Assembly (NCBI GenBank): GCA_947176345.1
Contig: CAMWQI010000002.1
Location: forward strand, 16,286-80,285
From: an uncultured Ruminococcus sp.
Lineage (GTDB): Bacteria; Bacillota; Clostridia; Oscillospirales; Ruminococcaceae
Direction of reading: 5' to 3'
DNA: 64,000 nt
Under the pieces are notes generated by a model. That model made no database searches. It was given only the letters and a program-made list of their open reading frames with translations, and was not told the origin of the DNA. This document shows, piece after piece, positions 7,505 to 16,333 of this stretch. Numbering within the stretch: position 1 is the first letter of the stretch; the number at the start of each line of letters is the position of its first letter. Made by a program: the position numbers and the translations under genes.

Positions 7505-9316
7505 TTACCTGAAAAGCTGTGAAAACATATCTTTTATTACTTCATTGTCTCCAGTATCAGCCCCCGACAAATCCATTATATACGAAAACGGCTTTACGGA
7601 TTTATTCATTTTTCCGGATATATCATGAAGATTGCATACCTGATTTTTCGGGGCATCTTTTCCGCATAGTATAATCATACCATCTATACTGTCTTTATCT
7701 TCAATCTCACTGACAGAAAACAGATATTTATAGACAAGTTCAGCAAGAAGTTCATTTTCAACGGTCTGCATAGAGCTGAATTTTGCGTCCATTATTATAT
7801 ATCTTGATGAGCCGTCACGACTTATTTTAAGAAGATAATCAGGTGTATAGATATTTCCCTTGTTACCGCCTGCCATGCTCATACTCCTGTTGCGGTAAAG
7901 CATAATGTCATTAGGTCGTGGATAGGATATATCCCCATATATTACCGGCTGAAAATAAAGTGTTATTTCGCTTCCGTCATTGCCCGTGAAAAAAAATGTA
8001 TTGTTACAATAAGTATTCTGAAGAGAATTTGTTGTTTTATATTCAAATCTTTCAGTCTTATACTCAACAAAAGTGCAGTTCATTTCCTCACGGATAGTGA
8101 CCAGCATTTTTATAAGACAATAATATTCATAAATTATGCTTGTTGTTCTTCTTGTTGAAATGAAACCCTGCAACAACTGACTTTTTGCGGTGCTGTATCC
8201 CTCATCCTGATACCATTCATATATCTTCTGATATACGGCTCTGTAAGGAACTACCAGTCGGAAAGTATCAGTATATTCCGGCAGAAAATCCATATAAATA
8301 TCATTTACGCCTAACATTTTTCTATACCTGAAAAGCAGTATCTGCAAACGCTCCTTGCATTCCTCTACTGACATTGTATGCATACGATATATATATTTTG
8401 TCGACTCAATATAATTTCCGTTTCTGTATACATTATCTTCATTCTCATCATATTTCATATTCTCAAGTGCCGCAATAAGAGTGGACAAAAACCCCGTTAT
8501 TACGCGGTTTTCATAGACATCACTTGTATAGACCGTACTTGAAATAAGAGTATTTTCCGGCTGAAAATGTCTTTTTCCGTAAGATATTCCTGTATTGAAA
8601 TCCACTTCATATAGTTCTTCGGGGTGGAAAGCTATATATTGTATCGTCTTTGGAGTCATGGAATCAAGCTTGTAAAATTTTCCAACCACCTCTCCGGAAG
8701 TTGCTCTTGTTTTCGGAGAGTGCTGAAAATATGACGAAAAATGCTCATATATTTCTATGACATCTTCTATGAATTTCAGTTTTGATTCAGCTTTTATATT
8801 GTCGTTATTGTCATTATTTTCAAGACTTACATAATTTTCATACAGATAATCATTTCCTTTATCATATATGTAGTCAAGCATATTTGTTATGTTCTGATAT
8901 TGTGTATCTTCAGTTACCATTATCGAAATGCTATCTGAAACATAATATGTACCGGAAATCTTTACTTTTATCTGAACAATGCCGAAACAGTACATAAAAA
9001 TCTTTTTGTAGTTTTTATTCTTTTCAGCGTTTTTATCAAATATAAACTGATATTCATTCTGATATTTATTTTTTTGAGATTTATTTAAAGATGTAATGCG
9101 ATTTATTGTCTGTTTTTCGTCGTTTATATAAAACTCTGAAACAAAGCCGTCACTTCCCCTGAGAGAAAATGCGTTATATTCAAAATCATAGTATACAAAT
9201 ATTTTTTTCCCCATAGCAGACGCATTTTCATCTTCCTCCTTATAGAGTGGTATCCTTACAGATTCATTATTTTTCTGTGCTTTCAATAATAACTCCATAT
9301 ATACACTCCATGTCAT
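7505..9316 (-). CDS. McrC-like DUF2357/PD-(D/E)XK nuclease
   Basis: 603 residues. The N-terminal two thirds resemble DUF2357, the region McrC-type proteins use to contact their McrB partner. The C-terminal part has a PD-(D/E)XK core: PDYLLKI, then YIIMDAKFSS at about residues 505-515 (D-x-K dyad), then a conserved helix ENELLAELVYKYLF. This is the layout of PDDEXK_7 nucleases of type IV restriction systems. Start and stop overlap in ATGA with the upstream McrB-like gene, so the two are translationally coupled. It is expected to cut nucleic acid when activated by the partner's GTPase. Whether the target is modified DNA or RNA cannot be told from the sequence. Confidence 0.82.
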   Translation of the reverse strand: MTWSVYMELLLKAQKNNESVRIPLYKEEDENASAMGKKIFVYYDFEYNAFSLRGSDGFVSEFYINDEKQTINRITSLNKSQKNKYQNEYQFIFDKNAEKNKNYKKIFMYCFGIVQIKVKISGTYYVSDSISIMVTEDTQYQNITNMLDYIYDKGNDYLYENYVSLENNDNNDNIKAESKLKFIEDVIEIYEHFSSYFQHSPKTRATSGEVVGKFYKLDSMTPKTIQYIAFHPEELYEVDFNTGISYGKRHFQPENTLISSTVYTSDVYENRVITGFLSTLIAALENMKYDENEDNVYRNGNYIESTKYIYRMHTMSVEECKERLQILLFRYRKMLGVNDIYMDFLPEYTDTFRLVVPYRAVYQKIYEWYQDEGYSTAKSQLLQGFISTRRTTSIIYEYYCLIKMLVTIREEMNCTFVEYKTERFEYKTTNSLQNTYCNNTFFFTGNDGSEITLYFQPVIYGDISYPRPNDIMLYRNRSMSMAGGNKGNIYTPDYLLKISRDGSSRYIIMDAKFSSMQTVENELLAELVYKYLFSVSEIEDKDSIDGMIILCGKDAPKNQVCNLHDISGKMNKSVKPFSYIMDLSGADTGDNEVIKDMFSQLFR

Positions 9317-12300
9317 GAAAGATATTGACAGTATCCCATATTTCTTTCGGCATTTTTTATCATTTCATCAACTGCATTTTTTGTCATGTTAAGATGATTT
9401 TCAGTGCATATACTGATAAGTTCATCAAAGAATTTTTTATATAAACTCAGACGGCAGTTTATTTTCGGGAGCAGTTTCTGCATAACTGCATAGTCAACGG
9501 CTATATATTCAGGCGTGATACCACCAACACCTTTCATCAATTCACGGGCTGAGGATATATAATTAAGCATACTAAGTCTTATTCGCGGACTTACTGTCAT
9601 ACCATAACTATGGAAAAGCTTTGATATTTTGTCAAGGAGTGGCACGCAGGTAAGCGGTACATCAGAATGCGACGAAAACGTTTCAATAAGATTTTTCCAT
9701 AAAATTTTTTCAACGGGACGTGGTACTTCCGCATTTATATCAGAATCGGGAAGCTTTATAATCCATGCACGGTCAATAAGTCGAGGAGAGAGAGTTTCTG
9801 TAGTCTGGTCATTGTTGATAGTTGCCACAAAACGCAGTGTTTCAGGAATATATATATCATTTTCAAGACCTATATTTATATATGCATTATTGTCTTCAGA
9901 CCTGTCAGCTAACTGCATAAAGTCCGCCCAGTAGTATTCCATAGGACTTAAATTAGCCTCATCAAGCAATACAAGATACGGAAACTGTGATTTTTCCTTT
10001 TCTTCATTGAGTATCATAAGTGAATCATAAAGACGTCGGTTGCTCTTGTCGTATTTTTTAGTAAGCGGATTATAATAACCGATAAGGTCTTTTTTGGAAG
10101 ACCAGCCCTTTTCTACTGAAACAGGCACAAAACGGTTGCAGTTTACCGCCGAAATGCCAAAATCGGTAAGACCCAAACTGTTTCCGATTATATTGCAAAC
10201 AGATGTTTTGCCAGTGCCAGGGAGACCGGAAAATATAGTAAGAAATCCCTGTGTGATACATATATACATATTAAATATATCATTTGTACTGTAATTTCTG
10301 TATTTTTTCATATATCCGACAAGATATGTACAAAGTTGCTTTCTTTCCATATCTTTACATTCGCCAGCCTTATGCATGACATAATCAGCAACATGGCTGT
10401 AAATTTCATTTTCCTGTTTTCTGTGCCATTCGCTTGCGGATTCAAGCATGGTATTTGAAACATACGGGTCAAAAGCAATATTTACTTCGTTTGCCTGCTC
10501 CATAATAGTTGTCTTGATTTTTCTTTTTATTTCGGAATTTTTATGCTCAAGTATCGCATTATCTTCAAGCAAAGAAGCACGCTTGTTTTTAAGTTGTTTA
10601 ACTTCCTCTGCAATTTCATTATAAGATTCAAGCATTGAATGCTTGTCTATAAGTTCCGATATTTGTTTTTCAAGTTCTTCAATTTCACCGTTTTTTTCGG
10701 CTATTTTGGTAGCCTTTACCTTTTCCACAGCAAGTTGTGCTTCAGACTGAGCAGTCTTTGTAGCCTTTGACTGCTTTTCAAGTTCTTTCTGAAGTTCTTT
10801 ATACTCCGGACTTGATTTTACCATTTCAGAAAAGACTTCTTTCATTTCGCTGTCATTATTATATGAGCGGAGCAAAGTCTGTGCAATTTGTCTCTGTTCG
10901 TTTGTATAATTCTGAATATCTTTGAAAAGGTCATGTATTCTTGCAAGTCTTGAAATTTTCACTTCTTCAGGGAGACTTCCCGAAAGAAATGACGACCTGC
11001 CAAGCAACATAATAAATTCATCAGGCTTTTTCTTTATCATATTAACAAAATCCTTTGATGTTTCAGCAAACATATTTTTTATGAGGATTTCGTCAGAAAT
11101 AATATCTTTCTTATATGTTGAGCCGTCGCTCAACACGGCAAACGGAATACAGACAGGGTCACAGCCAAATTCCTGTCTTTCACTCATTCCGAAACTAAGT
11201 TTGTCTTCCCTATGGCAGTTGAGGAGGTATCTTTCATCTGCTATTTTAGGCTGAATCATAGTTTTTCCGTCTCTCTTGTAAACCTTATACGGTCCTGAAA
11301 TGTCAATAGTTCCGGCATTATCTGAAATTTTGTCTGTACGCTTTAAAAGAACAAGTTCATCTTTTGCGAAATCATCGCTTATTTCAATAGTGCCGTTTAA
11401 AAGTTCATTATCTGTAACAAGTTCATCTGTTTCAACTATCCTGAAAATTCTTAATTCACTTATTTTCTTGAAAAATTTAGTTGAGTTACGATTTTTGTCA
11501 AATTCATTCTGCAAATTTATTTTCAGGTTTACATCTTCATGTTTTTCGTTAGTATTAGGTCTTATATTTTCCTCAAGATTATCTTCACTGAAAGCAATTG
11601 CAAAAGTATACTGCAAGTCCAGCCCTTCAAGTACTTTCTGGCTTTGTGAGTTTATTGCCTTGACATATGAAAGATTTATAGTACCGTTAGGCGGGAAAGT
11701 TTCGGCTACCTGATGCAGTTCAATAAGTTTTTTATTTTTACCATTATCCTCAATTCTATACTGTGGTGCAAAATTATAATAAGTTTCGCGTTTTTCGATA
11801 TAGCCTATATAATATGAAACACCCTTGTCTTTCGGCTTTTTCTTTGGCTGTACAGGTTCAGGTTTTTCAGGTATTATTTCCGGTATCTGCAAAAATGTTT
11901 CTTCCGGAATTTCGGGGACTTCTTCCGGTACGGTATTTATTTCAGGTACTTCCAATACAGGCTCATTTTCAGTATCAGGAATTTCAGTCATTTCATCATC
12001 ATAATCTTCTTTGTCCGGAATATCTTCATTTCCTGCATCTTCAACATTATTGTTATAATCATCATCAAGTGTTTTCATAAACTGTTCAGATTTAATAAAA
12101 TCTGACATTATTTTCTTTCCGAAAGAGCCATCATAACATTTTTTAAGTATAAGCACAGTATTCATGATACAGTTTTCATAATTATATGAATTAATAATAT
12201 CTTCGTACTCAATATCTGTTGAAAAAAGCATACTTCCACTAAGATACTGATAAATTCCGTCCGCAAATTTACTGGCAGACGAACTTTTCAGGGCTTCAAT

Positions 12301-12480
12301 TATTTTATCATTAAATTTCTTCTTATTCTCTGCTTTTCTTTTGTCAGGTCGGCTAAGTCCTTCAATAGCTTGGTCAATAATTTCTTCCGGCAACTTCATG
12401 TAAAACTGTACAACAAGTGATATTGTACTTTTATCTGACATTGAAGTGCTTCTGTTCATAGAATTTGCTCTTGGCGACAT
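9313..12480 (-). CDS. Coiled-coil McrB-like AAA+ NTPase
   Basis: 1055 residues. C-terminal AAA+ domain of the McrB/MoxR type: Walker A GLPGTGKTS near residue 752, Walker B YLVLLDEAN near 832, sensor ATINND followed by TTETLSPRLIDRAW near 885. This TT..LSPR.IDRA loop replaces the MNTADRSLA of E. coli McrB and is a mark of a related clade. Before it (about 555-690) lies a long charged coiled coil. The N-terminal 550 residues contain an acidic, proline-rich linker (about 145-210) and a beta-rich region of unknown fold that probably recognises the target. The gene is the first of the two-gene unit, has a promoter at 12536-12564 and AAGGA before the ATG. It resembles coiled-coil nuclease tandem (CoCoNuT) type IV systems. 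Confidence 0.8.
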   Translation of the reverse strand: MSPRANSMNRSTSMSDKSTISLVVQFYMKLPEEIIDQAIEGLSRPDKRKAENKKKFNDKIIEALKSSSASKFADGIYQYLSGSMLFSTDIEYEDIINSYNYENCIMNTVLILKKCYDGSFGKKIMSDFIKSEQFMKTLDDDYNNNVEDAGNEDIPDKEDYDDEMTEIPDTENEPVLEVPEINTVPEEVPEIPEETFLQIPEIIPEKPEPVQPKKKPKDKGVSYYIGYIEKRETYYNFAPQYRIEDNGKNKKLIELHQVAETFPPNGTINLSYVKAINSQSQKVLEGLDLQYTFAIAFSEDNLEENIRPNTNEKHEDVNLKINLQNEFDKNRNSTKFFKKISELRIFRIVETDELVTDNELLNGTIEISDDFAKDELVLLKRTDKISDNAGTIDISGPYKVYKRDGKTMIQPKIADERYLLNCHREDKLSFGMSERQEFGCDPVCIPFAVLSDGSTYKKDIISDEILIKNMFAETSKDFVNMIKKKPDEFIMLLGRSSFLSGSLPEEVKISRLARIHDLFKDIQNYTNEQRQIAQTLLRSYNNDSEMKEVFSEMVKSSPEYKELQKELEKQSKATKTAQSEAQLAVEKVKATKIAEKNGEIEELEKQISELIDKHSMLESYNEIAEEVKQLKNKRASLLEDNAILEHKNSEIKRKIKTTIMEQANEVNIAFDPYVSNTMLESASEWHRKQENEIYSHVADYVMHKAGECKDMERKQLCTYLVGYMKKYRNYSTNDIFNMYICITQGFLTIFSGLPGTGKTSVCNIIGNSLGLTDFGISAVNCNRFVPVSVEKGWSSKKDLIGYYNPLTKKYDKSNRRLYDSLMILNEEKEKSQFPYLVLLDEANLSPMEYYWADFMQLADRSEDNNAYINIGLENDIYIPETLRFVATINNDQTTETLSPRLIDRAWIIKLPDSDINAEVPRPVEKILWKNLIETFSSHSDVPLTCVPLLDKISKLFHSYGMTVSPRIRLSMLNYISSARELMKGVGGITPEYIAVDYAVMQKLLPKINCRLSLYKKFFDELISICTENHLNMTKNAVDEMIKNAERNMGYCQYLS

Positions 12481-12535
12481 AAAAAATCACGTCCTTAATA
12501 AAATTTCAGGTGTCTGAAATACACACCTTAGAATA

Positions 12536-12564
12536 ATTATATCACATTGAGCATGATTAGTCAA
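12536..12564 (-). promoter_or_regulatory. Promoter of the McrBC-like operon
   Basis: Minus strand TTGACT (12559-12564) and TATAAT (12536-12541), spacer 17. The transcript leader of about 45 bases contains an ATTTCAG/CTGAAAT inverted repeat. Confidence 0.75.
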
Positions 12565-12635
12565 GAACAACAAAAACATTTCAAGATTTTTCTTTAAGAT
12601 TATTTAAAATGTGATTTTTCACCTGTCAAATATAG

Positions 12636-12661
12636 AAAGACCGCCATTTCCGGCGGTCTTT
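12636..12661. terminator. Rho-independent terminator after htrA
   Basis: A perfect 10-bp stem (12636-12645 with 12652-12661) with a 6-base loop. It lies 33 bp past the htrA stop and is symmetrical enough to work in both directions. Confidence 0.8.
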
Positions 12662-12693
12662 GCTATTTATATAATTAAAGGAAGGGGAAAAAA

Positions 12694-13938
12694 TTAGTTG
12701 TCTTTTTTGATTTCGTCAAGGGTGATTTCAGCGTTTTTTTCAATGCCATTTCTTACATATGTCACTTCTATAGTATCACCGGCAGAATGCATATTTTTCT
12801 GTGTATTGAGTTCCTCAGCAGTGGAAACTTCCACGCCATCAACGGCTGTTATTATATCTCCCGACTGCAAACCGGCTTTTTCGGAAGCACTGTTTTCTGA
12901 TACATCTGTGATATATACACCAATTGGCATATTATACATACGGGATATATTTTCTGTCACGTCCTGACAGCTTATGCCAAGCTGTGGCTTGCCAGTAACA
13001 TAGCCATATGTTATAAAGTCATCAATAATCTTTGCAGTTTCATTTGACGGAATGGCAAAACCTATGCCCTCTATGCTTGTTTCATTGTAACTTGCCGACA
13101 TTTTGGAGGAATTTATTCCAATTACCTGACCATATTTATTAATCAATGGTCCGCCGGAGTTTCCGGAATTTATAGCCGTATCTGTCTGAATAAGATTCAT
13201 AGCCTTGTCATTTATTGTTATGTTTCTGTTCAGTCCGGAAACAATACCGCTTGTTACGGTATTCATTAAATCAAAACCAAGAGGATTGCCAATAGCTATA
13301 ACAGATTCACCAAGCATGAGGCTGTCACTGTCGCCAAATTCAGCGACTATAAGTCCGGAGGCATCTATTTTCAGTACAGCAAGGTCACAATCCGTATCAT
13401 AGCCGATAACTTCCGCATCATAACTGTTATCGTCACTCATATGAACCGTGATATTTTCTGAAAGTCCTGCACCGTGTTCACTATCATATATAACATGGGC
13501 GTTTGTTACTATATAGCCGTCTTCCGTAATTACAACACCCGTACCCGTACCGATTGAAGTTGATGTTGCGGGCATTCCGAAACCATAATAGTAACCATTA
13601 TTCATTGATGTAACTGTAAACTGTGATTCGACACCCACAACTGATGGTATAACTTTTTGTACAACTTCTTCAGTTGTGAGTGCAGTACCGGCATTTTCAG
13701 CGTTCTTTATGAGACTTACTGTTTCGACTGAAAGTGATGATTTTTTGTCGGAATTTGTTTCAGTAGTTTCTGCAACGGCTGAAACAGGATTTTCAGCTAT
13801 TTCATGGTAAACAGCTATTGAGCCACCGGAAACCATTACCATAGCCATAAGAAAAGCGGTAACTTTTCCGAAAGTGTTTTTTCTGTTTTTCTGTGAGTTG
13901 TTGTCATTGTCGAGGTTTATGTTATTATATTCATTCAT
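12694..13938 (-). CDS. htrA: HtrA/DegP-type membrane-anchored serine protease
   Basis: 414 residues: a cytoplasmic Asn-rich N-terminus, one membrane anchor (about 25-45), a trypsin-like domain with the triad in TNAHV (His near 147), DCDLAVLKI (Asp near 182) and GNSGGPL (Ser near 260), then one PDZ domain (about 310-400) with GLQSGDIITAVDG. It degrades or refolds misfolded exported proteins at the outer membrane face. A strong AAAGGAA site precedes the ATG. Monocistronic: terminator downstream, divergent ispD unit upstream. A weak TATAAT lies about 45 bases upstream without a clear -35 box, compatible with regulated (stress) expression. Confidence 0.95.
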   Translation of the reverse strand: MNEYNNINLDNDNNSQKNRKNTFGKVTAFLMAMVMVSGGSIAVYHEIAENPVSAVAETTETNSDKKSSLSVETVSLIKNAENAGTALTTEEVVQKVIPSVVGVESQFTVTSMNNGYYYGFGMPATSTSIGTGTGVVITEDGYIVTNAHVIYDSEHGAGLSENITVHMSDDNSYDAEVIGYDTDCDLAVLKIDASGLIVAEFGDSDSLMLGESVIAIGNPLGFDLMNTVTSGIVSGLNRNITINDKAMNLIQTDTAINSGNSGGPLINKYGQVIGINSSKMSASYNETSIEGIGFAIPSNETAKIIDDFITYGYVTGKPQLGISCQDVTENISRMYNMPIGVYITDVSENSASEKAGLQSGDIITAVDGVEVSTAEELNTQKNMHSAGDTIEVTYVRNGIEKNAEITLDEIKKDN

Positions 13939-14114
13939 GATAAAATCACGTTCCTTTCAGGTGTTTGTTTGTGTTCTTTAGTATGATTGTATTATAAATC
14001 GGCACTGTGATATTAATTTGCTTTTTGTGTATTGTTTTTTGGAATTTTTTGTGTGGATTTTTTCACCTGTCTGATAAAAACGTGAAAATTATTGTCATTT
14101 TTTTCACATTTAAA

Positions 14115-14143
14115 TTGACATTTATGGATAATTATATTATAAT
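14115..14143 (+). promoter_or_regulatory. Promoter of ispD-ispF
   Basis: TTGACA (14115-14120), 17-base spacer, TATAAT (14138-14143). It lies 27 bases upstream of the ispD ATG and supports starting ispD at 14170, because the earlier in-frame TTG falls inside the promoter. Confidence 0.85.
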
Positions 14144-14169
14144 TGATATATAAATGCAAGGAGGTTTTT

Positions 14170-14850
14170 ATGAATATATCAGTTGTTATCGTTTGTGCCG
14201 GAAATTCAACAAGAATGGGCGGTGTGAATAAAATATTAATGCCATTGGGTGAACGGCTTGTCATAGGTGTAACTATGCAGGCTTTTGAAAAATGTGAAAG
14301 CGTTTCTGAAATAATAATTGTCGCCCGTGAGAATGACATTCCGGCAATACGTGAAGAAGCCAAAAAAGCCGGTATTTCCAAACTGAAAATATGTACTACA
14401 GGCGGTGAAACACGTCAGAAAAGCGTCATAAACGGCATAAAATGTATTTCTGAAAATACTGAACTTATTGCCATTCACGACGGTGCAAGACCGCTTGTCA
14501 AGCCTGAACATATCGAAAAAACTATAAAAGATGCATCTGTTTTCGGTGGTGCAACACTGGGTGTTCCCGTTAAGGATACTATAAAAACGGTTGATGATGG
14601 TCTGATTACTGATACACCACCACGAAAATTCCTCTATATTACGCAGACCCCGCAAATCTTTAAACGTAATCTTTATTTTGAGGGGATTGACTTTGCACTT
14701 GAACACGATTTGGATTTCACGGACGATTGCCAGCTTGTTGAAGCTATCGGCGGAAAAGTCTGCATGACAACCGGCGACTACACAAATATTAAAATTACTA
14801 CTCCGGAAGATATTAAAATTGCGGAGATACTTCTTGAAAGAGGTGATTGA
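14170..14850 (+). CDS. ispD: 2-C-methyl-D-erythritol 4-phosphate cytidylyltransferase
   Basis: 226 residues. Transfers CMP to MEP in the non-mevalonate isoprenoid pathway. Signature elements: N-terminal VIVCAGNSTRMGG nucleotide loop, the lysine in NKIL, IHDGARPLV, and a C-terminal GDYTNIKITTPEDI. I start it at the ATG 14170 because AAGGAGG lies seven bases upstream. It is immediately followed by ispF, with the stop and the next ATG adjacent, the usual operon pair. Confidence 0.96.
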   Translation: MNISVVIVCAGNSTRMGGVNKILMPLGERLVIGVTMQAFEKCESVSEIIIVARENDIPAIREEAKKAGISKLKICTTGGETRQKSVINGIKCISENTELIAIHDGARPLVKPEHIEKTIKDASVFGGATLGVPVKDTIKTVDDGLITDTPPRKFLYITQTPQIFKRNLYFEGIDFALEHDLDFTDDCQLVEAIGGKVCMTTGDYTNIKITTPEDIKIAEILLERGD

Positions 14851-15330
14851 ATGTTCAGGATTGGTCATGGCTATGATGTTCATAAGCTCGTTGAAAACAG
14901 AAAACTTATTTTAGGTGGTGTGGAAATTCCGCATGATAATGGACTTTTAGGACATTCAGATGCAGATGTTATTGTACACGCCATTATGGATGCCATGTTA
15001 GGAGCGTTGGCTCTCGGTGATATAGGACATCTTTTTCCGGATACTGATGAACAATTCAAAGGTGCAGACAGTATGAAACTTATGTGCGAAGTCTGTCGCA
15101 TAATCGACGAAAAAGGCTATACTGTTGGAAATATTGATGCTACTATTATTGCACAAGCCCCGAAACTTGCACCTTATATAAACTCTATGCGTGAAAATAT
15201 TGCCAAAGTATGTTGTTGTGATATTTCACAGGTGAGTGTCAAGGCTACTACAGAAGAAAAACTCGGATTTACCGGTGAAAAACTCGGTATATCTGCACAC
15301 GCTGTTGTACTTTTGGCTGAAAAAATTTAA
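14851..15330 (+). CDS. ispF: 2-C-methyl-D-erythritol 2,4-cyclodiphosphate synthase
   Basis: 159 residues, the standard size. Makes MEcPP from CDP-ME phosphate with loss of CMP. Metal ligands are in GHGYDVHKL (Asp and His), with the GHSDADV motif and the [12 protein letters not shown] active-site loop all present. Follows ispD without a gap; AAAGAGGTGA at the end of ispD provides the ribosome binding site. It ends before a strong terminator. Confidence 0.97.
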   Translation: MFRIGHGYDVHKLVENRKLILGGVEIPHDNGLLGHSDADVIVHAIMDAMLGALALGDIGHLFPDTDEQFKGADSMKLMCEVCRIIDEKGYTVGNIDATIIAQAPKLAPYINSMRENIAKVCCCDISQVSVKATTEEKLGFTGEKLGISAHAVVLLAEKI

Positions 15331-15350
15331 CATACGAAACGCAAAAAATT

Positions 15351-15380
15351 AACCGTATACAATGTGTATACGGTTTTTTA
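15351..15380. terminator. Bidirectional terminator between ispF and sortase
   Basis: Perfect 10-bp stem (15351-15360 with 15366-15375), 5-base loop, T-rich on both sides. It serves convergent ispF (plus) and the sortase gene (minus, stop at 15382). Confidence 0.85.
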
Positions 15381-15381
15381 T

Positions 15382-16245
15382 TTATTTTTTAGACAATAAA
15401 TCAAATAACTGCTGTCCGGAGCGTTCAGATTTTTTCTTACTGGTTACTATCCAGAAACATATCAGCACCATCAAGAATGGCAGAGATATTGCAGGCACTG
15501 CAAGTAGTGGGTCTACCTGTGCCGCATCAGCCACTACTTTTGCATCATAATGATAGGTTGTCTCTATACGGTGCGACCGGAGCAACATTCTATGTGAATT
15601 TATACCATAAGGTGTACACGTCATCAAAGTTACATAGTCACCATCTGGAATTATTGCAAGCTTATCGACTTCTTCGGGCTTTACAATGAGAATTTCCTCA
15701 ATTTCGTATGTAAGTACCTCACCAAGTACGTTTATTGTGAAAGTATCACCTACAACGAGCTTATCAAGGTCTGTGAAGAGCTTTGCGGACGGCAAGCCAC
15801 GATGTGCCGATATTACTGCGTGTGTATTATTGCCACCTACCGGCAGTGATGAACCTGTGAGATGTCCGGCAGCTATATTCAGGACTTCTTCGCTTGTGCC
15901 GTGATAAATAGGCAACTCAACCTTAATAAACGGTATAGATATATAGCCCATTATTCCAGTACCGGAGATATTCAGTATATCATTATATCCCGATATTTCT
16001 TCATAATTTGTAAGCGGTGCATATAACTTTGCAAGTTTTTCGTTGTAGTCGTGTGCCTCCTGTAGCATTCTTTCAGTTTCGCCGGTGTCAAGAGAGGCTA
16101 CTGTTTCGTTATAGCTTGTAATTGAATGAGTAGCCATATTTTTATTCCACCAGTCGCTGAATGTCGGATAAAGCATTATAGCAAGTCCCGCAAGCAAGAT
16201 AACTATCAATATAATTGTTGAAACAACACCTGATTTTTTTCTCAC
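15382..16245 (-). CDS. Class C (pilin-polymerising) sortase
   Basis: 287 residues with membrane segments at both ends (about 8-28 and 250-272), typical of class C. Catalytic residues: His in ISAHRGLPS (about 147), Cys in TLMTCTPYG (about 209) and Arg in SHRMLLRS. The start codon is GTG, supported by AAAGGAGG eight bases upstream. It should link backbone pilin subunits via their LPSTG motif. The usual Asp-Pro-aromatic lid motif is not obvious in the segment before the barrel (YAPLTNYEEISGYN), so lid control may differ. It is the last gene of the pilus operon. Confidence 0.93.
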   Translation of the reverse strand: MRKKSGVVSTIILIVILLAGLAIMLYPTFSDWWNKNMATHSITSYNETVASLDTGETERMLQEAHDYNEKLAKLYAPLTNYEEISGYNDILNISGTGIMGYISIPFIKVELPIYHGTSEEVLNIAAGHLTGSSLPVGGNNTHAVISAHRGLPSAKLFTDLDKLVVGDTFTINVLGEVLTYEIEEILIVKPEEVDKLAIIPDGDYVTLMTCTPYGINSHRMLLRSHRIETTYHYDAKVVADAAQVDPLLAVPAISLPFLMVLICFWIVTSKKKSERSGQQLFDLLSKK

Positions 16246-16261
16246 CCGTGAGACCTCCTTT

Positions 16262-16299
16262 CCGGCAGATACTGCCGGCAGATTGCTCCACCGGCAGAT
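16262..16299 (-). repeat. CCGGCAGAT repeat cluster in pilin-sortase gap
   Basis: Three copies of CCGGCAGAT (16262, 16275, 16291) and a perfect 7-bp stem-loop (16262-16268 with 16272-16278) lie between the pilin stop and the sortase ribosome binding site. GC-rich against an AT-rich background. On the minus strand it is not followed by a T tract. It may stabilise the upstream pilin message or lower read-through into the sortase gene. Confidence 0.55.
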
Positions 16300-16333
16300 T
16301 TGAATTATAAATTATTGTTTGCTATACTGTCAA

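Noticed and set aside
14236..14883. 215-codon minus-strand frame
   Set aside because: Mirror of ispD/ispF; no family likeness and no ribosome binding site.
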